From: FEN-1297 sp046706945
Lineage (GTDB): Bacteria > Bacteroidota > Ignavibacteria > Ignavibacteriales > Ignavibacteriaceae
Direction of reading: 5' to 3'
NCBI GenBank assembly: GCA_046706945.1
Contig: JBJKOY010000127.1
Coordinates: 1 to 61,961 of the forward strand
DNA: 61,961 nucleotides
Within the stretch, counting starts at the first letter, position 1, and each line of letters begins with the position of its first letter. The position numbers and the translations under genes were made by a program. The notes below the pieces were generated by a model that did no database searches, was not told the origin of the DNA, and worked only from the letters and a program-made list of their open reading frames with translations. Below are positions 54,058-61,961 of the stretch, piece by piece.

Positions 54058-54418
54058 GAATGGAGTCTCCCTTTTAATATATCTTTAAACACTTAGGAGA
54101 CTAATATAAATAAATAACCGGCTAACCGACAATCTTCAAAATAATTATCGGTAAAGTGGAGGGAAGTACGTCCTTAGTACGGATGCAGGTAAAAACAATA
54201 AAATAAAATTCGGGATCGAAATAAATTTAACCTGAAATTTTCCATATTTTTTAGAATTTACGAGGTTTTAAAATGTGATTAGAACTGCCCTTATAAAAAA
54301 TTATATAATTACCGCTGTTTTTTTAACAATAGATTCATTAATGTACAGAAGCGGAATTAAATAATTCTACGGGACCAAGCTTTTAAATCCTATTAAATTA
54401 AATAATCGAGAAATACAT
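54058..54418. other. intergenic region, 361 bases, divergent promoters
   Basis: This gap separates divergent genes, so it should hold two promoters. It is AT-rich. Two weak inverted repeats are visible: ACCGACAA...TTATCGGT near 54126-54155 and GTACGTCCTTAGTAC near 54167. Neither has a T run. No gene is supported. Confidence 0.4.
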
Positions 54419-57418
54419 TTGATAAATAAGTATTTATCTTCAATATTGTTTCTCACGGCGTTTAGCTTTTGCACGTTAATTTACGGCCAAATTCTCCCCT
54501 TTCAAAACTATTCCATTAAAGAAGGCCTGATTTCGATAAACATTCATTCTTTATGCGAAGACTCGCTCGGATATATCTGGATCGGCACCGAAGAAGGAAT
54601 CAGCGTATTTAACAGCAGGGAATTCAGCAGCTACACCATCGCAAACGGCTTATCTTCGAACAACATTAACTGTATAACCGCGGATTCCAGAATAAAAGGA
54701 AGAGTATGGGTCGGCACGGAAGGACACGGCGTGGATGTTTTCGAAAACGGCAGGTTCAGAAGCTACTTCAATAAGCTGCCCCATGGTATGAAAAGCATTA
54801 ACGTGCTGGTTGATGACCGGAACGGTTTATGGTGCGGAAGCGACGGCGGATTATTTTGCATAAGTCACGATTCGGTCAGGTTTTTTAAAGAGACATTCAG
54901 CCTGGGAAGCATATATGCCCTCTTGAAAACAAAGGGAAATAATTTTTGGATCGGTTCCGAAAAAGGACTGTTTGTTTTTAATTATAAAACAAACAGGGTT
55001 TCCGCGGTTAACCCCGGACGAAGCGCCGCCAATAGGAACATTTCATGTTTGTTGAATCTAGACGGTTATATTTGGGCGGCATCGGAATCCGGCATGCTTT
55101 ATAAATTAAATACCGGCGGGGAGCCGGTTTATTCTTTTAATCTGAAACAACCGGTGTTCTCGCTGGGGGCGGATAATTCCGGCAATATCTGGATCGGAAC
55201 CGGTAGGGGCTTATATAAGATAAATAATGCCGGCCGGTCTGGAAATAATATAAAGCGCGTAAATATGGGGAACCAGTCGGACGAAGATATTATAACCGCA
55301 ATTCTCGTTGACAAGGAAAATATTCTGTGGTGCGGCTCCAACGCGAACGGATTATCGAAGCTTGTTTACCAGAACTTTTTCAGGATACCTATACCGACCG
55401 GGCAGACGACTCACTACTGGTCATCCACGGCTTCGGATAAGAACAATCATTTTTGGGTTTCCCTCAAAAACAAATTGATGGAATTATGGCAGGATAAAAA
55501 CCTTCTCTGGCATTGGAGGGAACATAAAATCGACAATTCCTCGGATCCTCTTCCCGTGCAAAGGGTTGCATGCTATGACGGAAATAACCTGTACGTCTCT
55601 TATTTAAAAGGGATAATCAAAATCTACCGTATAATCAACGACGATGCTCAATCGGACGGATCAAAATTACGTCTTCTGAAAGAAATAAAAATGCCGGAGC
55701 CGCCGAAATTTTACGGGCTTTATACCTTCCTGAAAGACAGTAAGGGAATGCTGTGGTGCAGCCTTCTTGATGCCGGAGTCGCAGTATTGAATATGGATAA
55801 CGACAGGCTCGTTAAATATTACGACAGCAATACCGGACTGCCGGATAACTCTGTAAGGGCAATATTCGAGGACAAGGACGGTAATTACTGGTTCGGCGGT
55901 TATGATAAAGGACTTTCGGAATTTTCAAAAGGCAAAGTCTATCATGACATGTACGGTAAGGAAACCGGAAAAATTTTCGTAAAACACTTTTCGGTCAAGA
56001 ACGGTCTTCCCGACAACCATATCAGATCTATCGTCGAGAATAAGCAGAATGAAATTGTGATCGGCACCAGGTACGGAGGCATAGCCTATTTAACAAACGA
56101 CAGCATAAAATCAATCGACAGAGACAACGGCCTGATAAGCAACGGAGTATGGGAAATAACCAAAGATCCGGGCAATAATCTATGGTTCAGCAGTCAAACC
56201 GGCATTCAGGAAATCAATAACAAAAACGAAATAATAAACTTCCTTCTTATAGACGATATCCCCAGGATCCCTTATTACTCAATTTGCGCATCGCAGGACG
56301 GGGATATATGCTTTTCAAATAATTCGAATATATACGTCTACCGTCCTATGGACGACCCGGAAGATCCGCCGCCTCTTCCTGTATACATCGACGGGATTAT
56401 GGTGAACGGGAAGGAACGAAAATTAAAAAACTTCTTCTCCCTTCCCAGCTTTAACAACACCGTTACATTCGATTTTATATGTATAACAAACAGGGATGAA
56501 AAAAATATTCGCTATATGTACAGGCTGCATAACGTAGACAATAAATGGGCAACAGTTAAGGGAAAACCTTCCGTTACATTTGCTTCTTTAAGACCGGGAC
56601 ACTATTCTTTTCAAGTTATTGCGGAAGACAGCCGTTCGTTCAACAGCCGCCGCCCGGCCGAAATAGATTTTATAATAGACGCTCCGTTTTATCTGCACTG
56701 GTGGTTCATAGGATTTATCCTGGCAACGGTTATATTAACAATTGTATCTATCTCAAAAGCCAGATTCAACAGGCTTCTGGAAATCGAAAAAATTAGGACG
56801 AGAATTGCCGCAGACCTTCACGACGAAATAGGATCGGGATTAACAAGGATTGCGATTCTCTCCGAACACGCCCTGCAGGAAGAAAAAAAACAATACGAGC
56901 CGCCGGATAAAAACGACGAGAAATACTCGAAATATGTTTCCATGGAACGGGTAGGAAAGATTTCCCGCAACCTTGTGGATTCAATGATAGACGTAATCTG
57001 GTCCATAGATCCCAAGTACGATTCGCTTAACGATTTCATTTTTAATTTTAAAACATTCGCCAACGAAGTATGCGAAGCTAAAAATATAAAACTGGAAATA
57101 GGAACCGAAGATATAGAAAACGTCAAAGTCAATGCCCAGATTAAAAGAAGCCTCCAATTAATCTCAAAAGAAGCATTAAACAACGCTTTAAAATATTCGG
57201 GCTGCTCAAACGTAAAGTATTCGCTCTCCGTTAAAAACAAAAATATTCATCTTTTAGTGGAAGACGATGGAACCGGATTTGATCACGATAAGGTAAAATA
57301 CGGACACGGACTGGTAAACATTAAAAAACACGTAAAGGAATTGTCGGGAACTTGTATAATAGATACCTTTCCCGGGAGGGGGACAAAAATATCCATACTT
57401 TTCCCGGTTAAGTCGTAA
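54419..57418 (+). CDS. propeller-type sensor histidine kinase (Reg_prop/Y_Y_Y/HisKA_3), TTG start
   Basis: A 999-residue sensor. A signal peptide (about 1-23) is followed by a large periplasmic region of two beta-propellers made of two-component-regulator repeats, with recurrent IWIGTEEGI, RVWVGTEGHG, LWCGSDGG and NYWFGGYDKG turns. A Y_Y_Y domain (about 660-745) and one transmembrane helix (about 758-778) precede a HisKA_3 kinase domain with His at about 801 (AADLHDEIGSG) and HATPase (SKEALNNALKYS). Such sensors often detect polysaccharides, with a separate NarL-type regulator. The start is TTG; no nearby ATG gives the same signal peptide. Its response regulator follows after 79 bases. Confidence 0.9.
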   Translation: MINKYLSSILFLTAFSFCTLIYGQILPFQNYSIKEGLISINIHSLCEDSLGYIWIGTEEGISVFNSREFSSYTIANGLSSNNINCITADSRIKGRVWVGTEGHGVDVFENGRFRSYFNKLPHGMKSINVLVDDRNGLWCGSDGGLFCISHDSVRFFKETFSLGSIYALLKTKGNNFWIGSEKGLFVFNYKTNRVSAVNPGRSAANRNISCLLNLDGYIWAASESGMLYKLNTGGEPVYSFNLKQPVFSLGADNSGNIWIGTGRGLYKINNAGRSGNNIKRVNMGNQSDEDIITAILVDKENILWCGSNANGLSKLVYQNFFRIPIPTGQTTHYWSSTASDKNNHFWVSLKNKLMELWQDKNLLWHWREHKIDNSSDPLPVQRVACYDGNNLYVSYLKGIIKIYRIINDDAQSDGSKLRLLKEIKMPEPPKFYGLYTFLKDSKGMLWCSLLDAGVAVLNMDNDRLVKYYDSNTGLPDNSVRAIFEDKDGNYWFGGYDKGLSEFSKGKVYHDMYGKETGKIFVKHFSVKNGLPDNHIRSIVENKQNEIVIGTRYGGIAYLTNDSIKSIDRDNGLISNGVWEITKDPGNNLWFSSQTGIQEINNKNEIINFLLIDDIPRIPYYSICASQDGDICFSNNSNIYVYRPMDDPEDPPPLPVYIDGIMVNGKERKLKNFFSLPSFNNTVTFDFICITNRDEKNIRYMYRLHNVDNKWATVKGKPSVTFASLRPGHYSFQVIAEDSRSFNSRRPAEIDFIIDAPFYLHWWFIGFILATVILTIVSISKARFNRLLEIEKIRTRIAADLHDEIGSGLTRIAILSEHALQEEKKQYEPPDKNDEKYSKYVSMERVGKISRNLVDSMIDVIWSIDPKYDSLNDFIFNFKTFANEVCEAKNIKLEIGTEDIENVKVNAQIKRSLQLISKEALNNALKYSGCSNVKYSLSVKNKNIHLLVEDDGTGFDHDKVKYGHGLVNIKKHVKELSGTCIIDTFPGRGTKISILFPVKS

Positions 57419-57497
57419 AACTATTCAAATGATCAGTTGTATTTAAAAAATAGTTAAGCTAAAATTTGCTTATTAATTTCCCGTTAAGATTTTAATA

Positions 57498-58142
57498 ATG
57501 ACAAACAAACCAATCATACGCGTAGCGATACTGGACGATGATGAGGAATTCAGCGAGATTCTCTCGGTGCTGCTTAATAAATCCGAGGGTTTTTTATGCG
57601 TGGCAACATATCAGAACTGCAACGAAGCATTAAAAAATATCGACAAGGATCTGCCCGATATACTTCTGCTGGATATTGAAATGCCCGGGAAATCCGGAAT
57701 TGAAAGCCTGAGGGAAATAAAATCCGATTTCCCGACGGTCGAGGTTATGATGCTTACCGTCTACAGCGACAGCGATTAGGTTTTCGAATCGCTGCGGGGA
57801 GGTGCGGTAGGATATTTATTAAAGAAAAGTCCGACCGAAAAAATTCTTGAGGCAGTTAGGGAAGCCTATGCGGGAGGAGCTCCGTTCTCCGGGGAGGTGG
57901 CCAGAAAAGTTCTACAGTATTTTCAATCGCAGTCTTCGCATACGAACTCGTCCCTCCTGTCGGAAAGGGAAAGAGAAGTACTGGAAGCATTGATAGAGGG
58001 TCACAGTACGAAGAATATTGCTGATAAGTTATTCGTTTCGGCACATACCGTCAGATTCCACCTACATAATATTTACGTAAAATTACACGTAAATTCCCGT
58101 GCCGAAGCCGTTGCCAAGGCATTAAAGAACAGGCTTGTTTAA
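57498..58142 (+). pseudogene. NarL/FixJ response regulator interrupted by an in-frame amber codon
   Basis: From the ATG at 57498 a normal receiver domain is read (acidic pocket DDDEEF, phospho-acceptor Asp59 in LLLDIEMPG, MLTVYSDSD). A TAG then stands at 57777-57779. The same frame continues without shift as VFESLRGGAVGYLLKK (the conserved Lys near the receiver end) through a LuxR-type helix-turn-helix (LSEREREVLEALIEGHSTKNIA ... ) to a stop at 58142. The total of 214 sense codons is the usual family length. The TAG sits where relatives usually have Lys, Gln or Glu, one base away. It may be a pseudogene, a read-through product, two separate peptides (a GTG at 57897 could start the output half) or a sequencing error. 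It pairs with the sensor kinase upstream. Confidence 0.85.
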
Positions 58143-58492
58143 GTTGAAAGTTAGGATAAAAAACTAATCGAATGATTAGTTGTTTCAATCGGACAATATT
58201 GTTTATTTAAATAAAGTATTGCGCGTGATTCTTTTTCACTCTTAGCTGCTACCAAAATTATAAGAAGAACGCGGCTGCAATCGGCGGATATTCGTTTTTT
58301 AACAACTTATAATATTAAACTTTATCAGGCATTGAACTTATGAAAAAACCGGGGGCGTCTTAAGATGCCAGGCGGAAGATCTTATTTTTACAAAAGGATA
58401 ATAAAGTTAGGGAGCATGCCTGAAATTTAGATTTATACATTAATTACCGAAAATTTTTAAACCACGTTAAAAGTTAAAAGGAGATGCATCAT
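58143..58492. other. intergenic region, 350 bases
   Basis: A perfect 8-base AT-rich stem with a GAAT loop lies at 58162-58181 (AACTAATC/GATTAGTT), 20 bases after the regulator stop; it lacks a clear T run, so terminator status is doubtful. A second hairpin, GGCGTC-TTAA-GATGCC, is near 58355. No gene is supported. The 3' end carries the strong ribosome-binding site AAAGGAG of the next gene. Confidence 0.4.
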
Positions 58493-59338
58493 ATGAAAAA
58501 TAATTATTACTATATATTGTTTGTCCTGTTAATTTTCTCCGTATCATCGGTCAAGGTATGGGGACAAATTCCGAACGCAGGTTTTGAAAACTGGACTAAC
58601 GGTAATCCGGATAGCTGGGAAACAGATAACTCTCCGTTGTTTTCGCCTATCACCCAAACAAGCGACAGCCATTCGGGAAGTTCCGCAATGGAGGGCTCGG
58701 TCGTTACATATATGGGAGTAGGCATAACGCCCACCGCGGACATTTCGTTTCCGTACACCGGCCAGCCGGCTGCTTTAACCGGATATTATAAATTAAATAC
58801 TTCAAACAACGATTCCCTGGTGATTACCGTAGTTTTATACAAAAACGGCAACGGAATAGCGGGCGGTTATTTCTCCGCCGGGAAAACGGCCACTTCATAT
58901 ACCCAGTTCAGTGCAAACCTCTATTATGCCAATCCGGTCGCCGCGGATTCTTGTACTATCGCCATTGTTATTTTTCCGGCCACCGGCGCGCAAAGTACTA
59001 CCCAGTTTAAACTCGACGATCTCGGCTTTTCGAACGCGGCTACCGCGGTAAATAAATCCATAAACCGGACCCCTGAAAGTTTCGAGCTTTTTAACAACTA
59101 CCCTAACCCTTTTAACCCGACTACAAATGTTACCTATCAGCTGCCGGAAAGAAGTTTCGTAACGCTGAGGGTTTTCAACGTACTCGGTAAACTGGTTTCA
59201 ACGCTTGTAAACGGAGAACAGCCTTCGGGAAAATATTCCGTTCAGTTCAATGCTACTAACCTGCCGAGCGGCGTTTATTACTGCGCCTTGCAGGCAGGAA
59301 GTTATTACAAAGTAAATAAAATGATTCTTTTAAAATAA
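58493..59338 (+). CDS. T9SS-secreted protein with PCMD/CBM-like N-terminal domain
   Basis: A 281-residue secreted protein. The ATG at 58493 is preferred over the one at 58484, because AAAGGAG ends at 58483 and only the later start has normal spacing. A signal peptide (about 1-24) precedes a beta-sandwich domain that begins NAGFENWTNGNPDSWET, typical of carbohydrate-binding-like modules of surface proteins. The C-terminal 75 residues are a complete type A T9SS sorting domain (NNYPNPFNPTT ... LPSGVYYCALQAG ... KMILLK). It should be exported through type IX secretion and anchored or released at the surface. Function otherwise unknown. Confidence 0.88.
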   Translation: MKNNYYYILFVLLIFSVSSVKVWGQIPNAGFENWTNGNPDSWETDNSPLFSPITQTSDSHSGSSAMEGSVVTYMGVGITPTADISFPYTGQPAALTGYYKLNTSNNDSLVITVVLYKNGNGIAGGYFSAGKTATSYTQFSANLYYANPVAADSCTIAIVIFPATGAQSTTQFKLDDLGFSNAATAVNKSINRTPESFELFNNYPNPFNPTTNVTYQLPERSFVTLRVFNVLGKLVSTLVNGEQPSGKYSVQFNATNLPSGVYYCALQAGSYYKVNKMILLK

Positions 59339-59470
59339 CCGGCAGAGTATTTTTAATATTTCAGTCGAACTCTGATTTGGCTTTTATTTCCTGCAAAAAG
59401 GAATAAAAAGTCGACTGGGATTTGTGTCCGATTTTCTTTTAATAATATTATTTCTCCGGCGGTAGTCAAC

Positions 59471-60043
59471 ATGAAACGGTTTTCCGAATTATTGTTTTTT
59501 ATATTTCGTCTTTCGTCGTCCTTTGTTATAGTGACAGTTTCTTCTATTTCGTTGTTCGGTCAGTCAATAGATTTTACAACCGAACCGACTGTTATTTATT
59601 ACGGCTGCGATCATTTTTCACTGTCAGCAGACTCTACGGCTCCTGAGGCCGATTCTGCTCTGAATACTGTCTCATATTACATTTACCGCGATATCATGCA
59701 AGATAGTCTCACTAAATACATACTCTTTATTGCACCCGAATCTGCAGACACTACTTCTGCAGATATTGCACAGGATGTATTTACAGTACCCGTCGATTCT
59801 ATGACTCAACCGGGTCAAAGAAGCGGCTATTGGATGGGAAGCACCGTAAACGGTAGTAAAGGCAATTACACAAAGTTGTATGATATATTGGGAAGGGAAG
59901 TAGAAACTTTGGAAAACGAACAAAAACCGCCGGGAAATTACAGAATTGATTTTACTGCTAGTAAACTTTCTAGCGGGGTTTATTTTTATAGAATGAAGGC
60001 AGGAGATTATGTTACAACTAAGAAATTAGTATTGATGAAATAG
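59471..60043 (+). CDS. secreted protein with a truncated T9SS sorting domain
   Basis: A 190-residue protein with a signal peptide (about 1-32) and a Ser/Asp/Thr-rich body of no recognised family. The last 60 residues (YDILGREVETL ... LSSGVYFYRMKAGDYV ... KLVLMK) are the second half of a type A sorting domain. The first half with NYPNPFNP is missing: the sequence passes directly from VNGSKGNYTK into YDILGRE. The N-terminal segment EPTVIYYGCDHFS resembles PPEVVLYGVQMNV in the next gene, so this may be a paralogue shortened by an internal deletion. Whether it can still be secreted is uncertain. Confidence 0.7.
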   Translation: MKRFSELLFFIFRLSSSFVIVTVSSISLFGQSIDFTTEPTVIYYGCDHFSLSADSTAPEADSALNTVSYYIYRDIMQDSLTKYILFIAPESADTTSADIAQDVFTVPVDSMTQPGQRSGYWMGSTVNGSKGNYTKLYDILGREVETLENEQKPPGNYRIDFTASKLSSGVYFYRMKAGDYVTTKKLVLMK

Positions 60044-60070
60044 TATCATAAAAAAAACAAAAAAAAGATT

Positions 60071-61961
60071 ATGATTAAATATAGATTTATACCGCTCATC
60101 ATGTTTGTTTTTTCCTTAAGTATTTATGCTCAATCTTCCGGCTGCGATGATTGTCCTCCTCCAGAAGTAGTGCTTTACGGCGTGCAGATGAACGTGCCGC
60201 AGCCTCCGCCCGACGATTCTACGGGGGAGTACACTACTCCGCAGAGTCAAAAGGCACTCCTTAACTGGATAGCGCTGGGAGATGCAATGGTTCCTGCGGC
60301 TCAAATAAGCAGTAAGGATCCCGAAAAAGACTGCGTGCAGTGGATGGACGGATCGATGGAACAGCAGCTGGCGGCAAATCCAGATACCGCGGTTATTATC
60401 CATCAGCAAAACTATTCAACCGGGGATATTCCTCCCGCAGGACCCGTTGCCGGCGTTGACTACGTTATTTGGAGTTCCATCGACAGTTCCGGCGGGCTGT
60501 TCCATTATCATGTATATCTAGAAGATGCCTACAGCAGGACAAGGATAGCAACAGGCGAAGCGGATTTTACCGATCCCAATAACGCGCAAACTGCGGCTCA
60601 GAATGCGATAAATCAGATTGAACCGGTATTTGATAAGATCAGGACATACCAGAAAAATATGCGCAATCTGGGCGGCAACGACGTTGCCATAAATGCGAAA
60701 GTATATGTAATTCCTTCAAAAGAAAATTTAAAAGGAGGCGAGACAATTGCGGTTACTTTCCAGGTAAAGGACTGCGACGGTACGCCTTTAAGCAGCCGGT
60801 GGGTAAAAATATCAGCAACCAACGGTCATTTCGATAAAGACAGCGTTCAAACGGACGGCAGCGGACAATCTACGGCTAATTTCACCGCCGATAATGTGAA
60901 GGATATAGCCAATATTACCGGAATTTATTACCCCTACTTTACCGTATCGCACAAAAGGAAAGGCGCATGGGGAGATACTACCGTGAATATAGATTATGTG
61001 CCGGTCAAAGACTGGGTTGTAAATATCAAAGAGTACACTATATCCACCGCATCCTACACAGACCACTCAACTAATTCTTACTCATACGGAAATTTAACAA
61101 TAAATTCTAATGCGAATGTAACACAGTATGTGGAAGGAGAATTTTCGGATACCAGTATTAATATAGATAATATCCTCGGCGCAAGGGGTTCAAGCACCAA
61201 ATGGGGAAGCAAAAACGACGTTTCATATTACCCGGATGTATATTCTTCAAGCAATATTACAACTTATGCTACGGTCGATCCGATCGAAGATTTTACGTAC
61301 AGCATCGGACTTGATGATTTCATTCAATACGGCAATTATAACGGTATAGGATTTACGTCGGAACTTCTTTTGGACGAAACGCAGCAATGGCACGAATATG
61401 AAGGCGGAACCGGTGTTGTGCCGAGTCCGTTTTCCTACGACTCAACCTTTATCTTTGACCAATCCCCCGATGTATATCTTATCTTCACAGTCGGACCTAA
61501 CGAATTTGACGGCGGAAACAATGCCACATGGAAGAGAACCGACAGCGGATTCGTATTTAAAGGAGACATTGTTCGCGATTCGACGGTTACCAAGCAGGAC
61601 TACCCCAACTATCAGGAAAAAGATCATTTTGAAGAACATGTGGTTGCCGAAGTAATGCCTTATAAAAATACTACTGCCGTTAATCCCGCTCAAGAAAATC
61701 CGCTTCCGAAAGAATTCGCTTTATACCAAAACTATCCGAATCCTTTTAATCCGACTACTATAATAAAATATCAAATTCCCAAGTCTTCGCACGTTAAATT
61801 AACGGTGTTCGATATACTCGGAAATCAAGTTAAAAAATTGGTCGACGAAAATAAATCGCCCGGGAGTTATTCGGTTAATTTTAATGCCGCGGCGCTTGCA
61901 AGCGGAGTTTATTTTTACAGGATCCAGGCGGGTGATTATGTATTAACTAAAAAATTAATAC
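60071..61961 (+). CDS. T9SS-secreted protein with Ig-like domain (partial, runs off the window)
   Basis: An open frame of 630 codons from the ATG at 60071 to the window end, without a stop. Signal peptide (about 1-21, ending IYAQ), then a Cys-containing start (SGCDDCPPPE), an N-terminal region with no clear family, and an Ig-like (Big_1-type) domain (about 220-295; GGETIAVTFQVKDCDGTPLSSRW). A long beta-rich region follows, and a nearly complete type A sorting domain (NYPNPFNPTT at about 557) ends at TKKLI, so only a few residues are missing. No ribosome-binding site stronger than AAAAAAGATT is seen. It is probably a large surface or extracellular protein. Confidence 0.88.
   Translation, partial: MIKYRFIPLIMFVFSLSIYAQSSGCDDCPPPEVVLYGVQMNVPQPPPDDSTGEYTTPQSQKALLNWIALGDAMVPAAQISSKDPEKDCVQWMDGSMEQQLAANPDTAVIIHQQNYSTGDIPPAGPVAGVDYVIWSSIDSSGGLFHYHVYLEDAYSRTRIATGEADFTDPNNAQTAAQNAINQIEPVFDKIRTYQKNMRNLGGNDVAINAKVYVIPSKENLKGGETIAVTFQVKDCDGTPLSSRWVKISATNGHFDKDSVQTDGSGQSTANFTADNVKDIANITGIYYPYFTVSHKRKGAWGDTTVNIDYVPVKDWVVNIKEYTISTASYTDHSTNSYSYGNLTINSNANVTQYVEGEFSDTSINIDNILGARGSSTKWGSKNDVSYYPDVYSSSNITTYATVDPIEDFTYSIGLDDFIQYGNYNGIGFTSELLLDETQQWHEYEGGTGVVPSPFSYDSTFIFDQSPDVYLIFTVGPNEFDGGNNATWKRTDSGFVFKGDIVRDSTVTKQDYPNYQEKDHFEEHVVAEVMPYKNTTAVNPAQENPLPKEFALYQNYPNPFNPTTIIKYQIPKSSHVKLTVFDILGNQVKKLVDENKSPGSYSVNFNAAALASGVYFYRIQAGDYVLTKKLI

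Overview
The window looks like a chromosomal segment of a member of the Ignavibacteriota (Ignavibacteria/Melioribacteraceae-like, Bacteroidota-Chlorobiota side of the tree). The main evidence is the C-terminal type IX secretion (T9SS) sorting domain with the NYPNPFNPTT signature on secreted proteins at the right end. A large TonB-linked outer membrane receptor with a carboxypeptidase-like N-terminal domain, a Reg_prop/Y_Y_Y sensor kinase and a head-GIN (DUF2807) protein fit this. Assignment is by pattern only. No tRNA, rRNA, CRISPR array or intact insertion sequence was seen.

Layout. 0-10 kb: the tail of an unknown gene, a c-type cytochrome with a Met/Gly-rich linker, two PAP2-type proteins' worth of envelope functions (one here, one at 26.3 kb), a Lys/Met-rich secreted protein, an outer membrane barrel, a patatin, a TonB-type receptor, two DinB-fold proteins, a DUF1684 lipoprotein and a VOC gene remnant. 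10-32 kb: a B12-binding radical SAM protein, a histidine kinase/response regulator pair, then an unbroken run of minus-strand genes: msrA, a GT39 glycosyltransferase, an F420/NADP-type oxidoreductase, DUF2807, an unusual chemoreceptor, a sensor kinase, a HAD phosphatase, a PfpI protein, mfd, PAP2, murQ, rsmG, mnmG, mnmE. Three parS-like palindromes and one DnaA box lie between mnmG and mnmE, an arrangement typical of origin-proximal DNA.

33-46 kb: an unbroken plus-strand run that begins with a proteostasis island (hsp20, cbpA-type J protein, htpG, clpB, a Deg/HtrA-like protease without a signal peptide), followed by a small exported protein, a shortened SecA paralogue with a hydrophobic C-terminal tail, a TMEM175-type channel and recQ. 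The two long runs diverge from a 672-base gap (32,314-32,985) that holds decayed 38-base tandem repeats, palindromic repeats and a sigma-54-like promoter candidate.

46-54 kb: minus-strand accessory and transport genes (an AT-rich DUF3800 gene, two APC-superfamily permeases, DUF1634 plus TauE/SafE, YhcH-type protein, a CocE/NonD lipoprotein hydrolase). 54-62 kb: a 999-residue propeller sensor kinase, its NarL-type response regulator interrupted by an in-frame amber codon, and three T9SS cargo proteins, the last running off the window.

The most unusual items are (1) the chemoreceptor at 17.3-19.9 kb, in which a sugar-binding-protein fold with its two lobes in swapped order is inserted between HAMP and the signalling domain, apparently on the cytoplasmic side; (2) the amber-interrupted response regulator; (3) the membrane-tailed SecA paralogue next to the chaperone/protease cluster; and (4) the parS cluster at the point where gene orientation switches.
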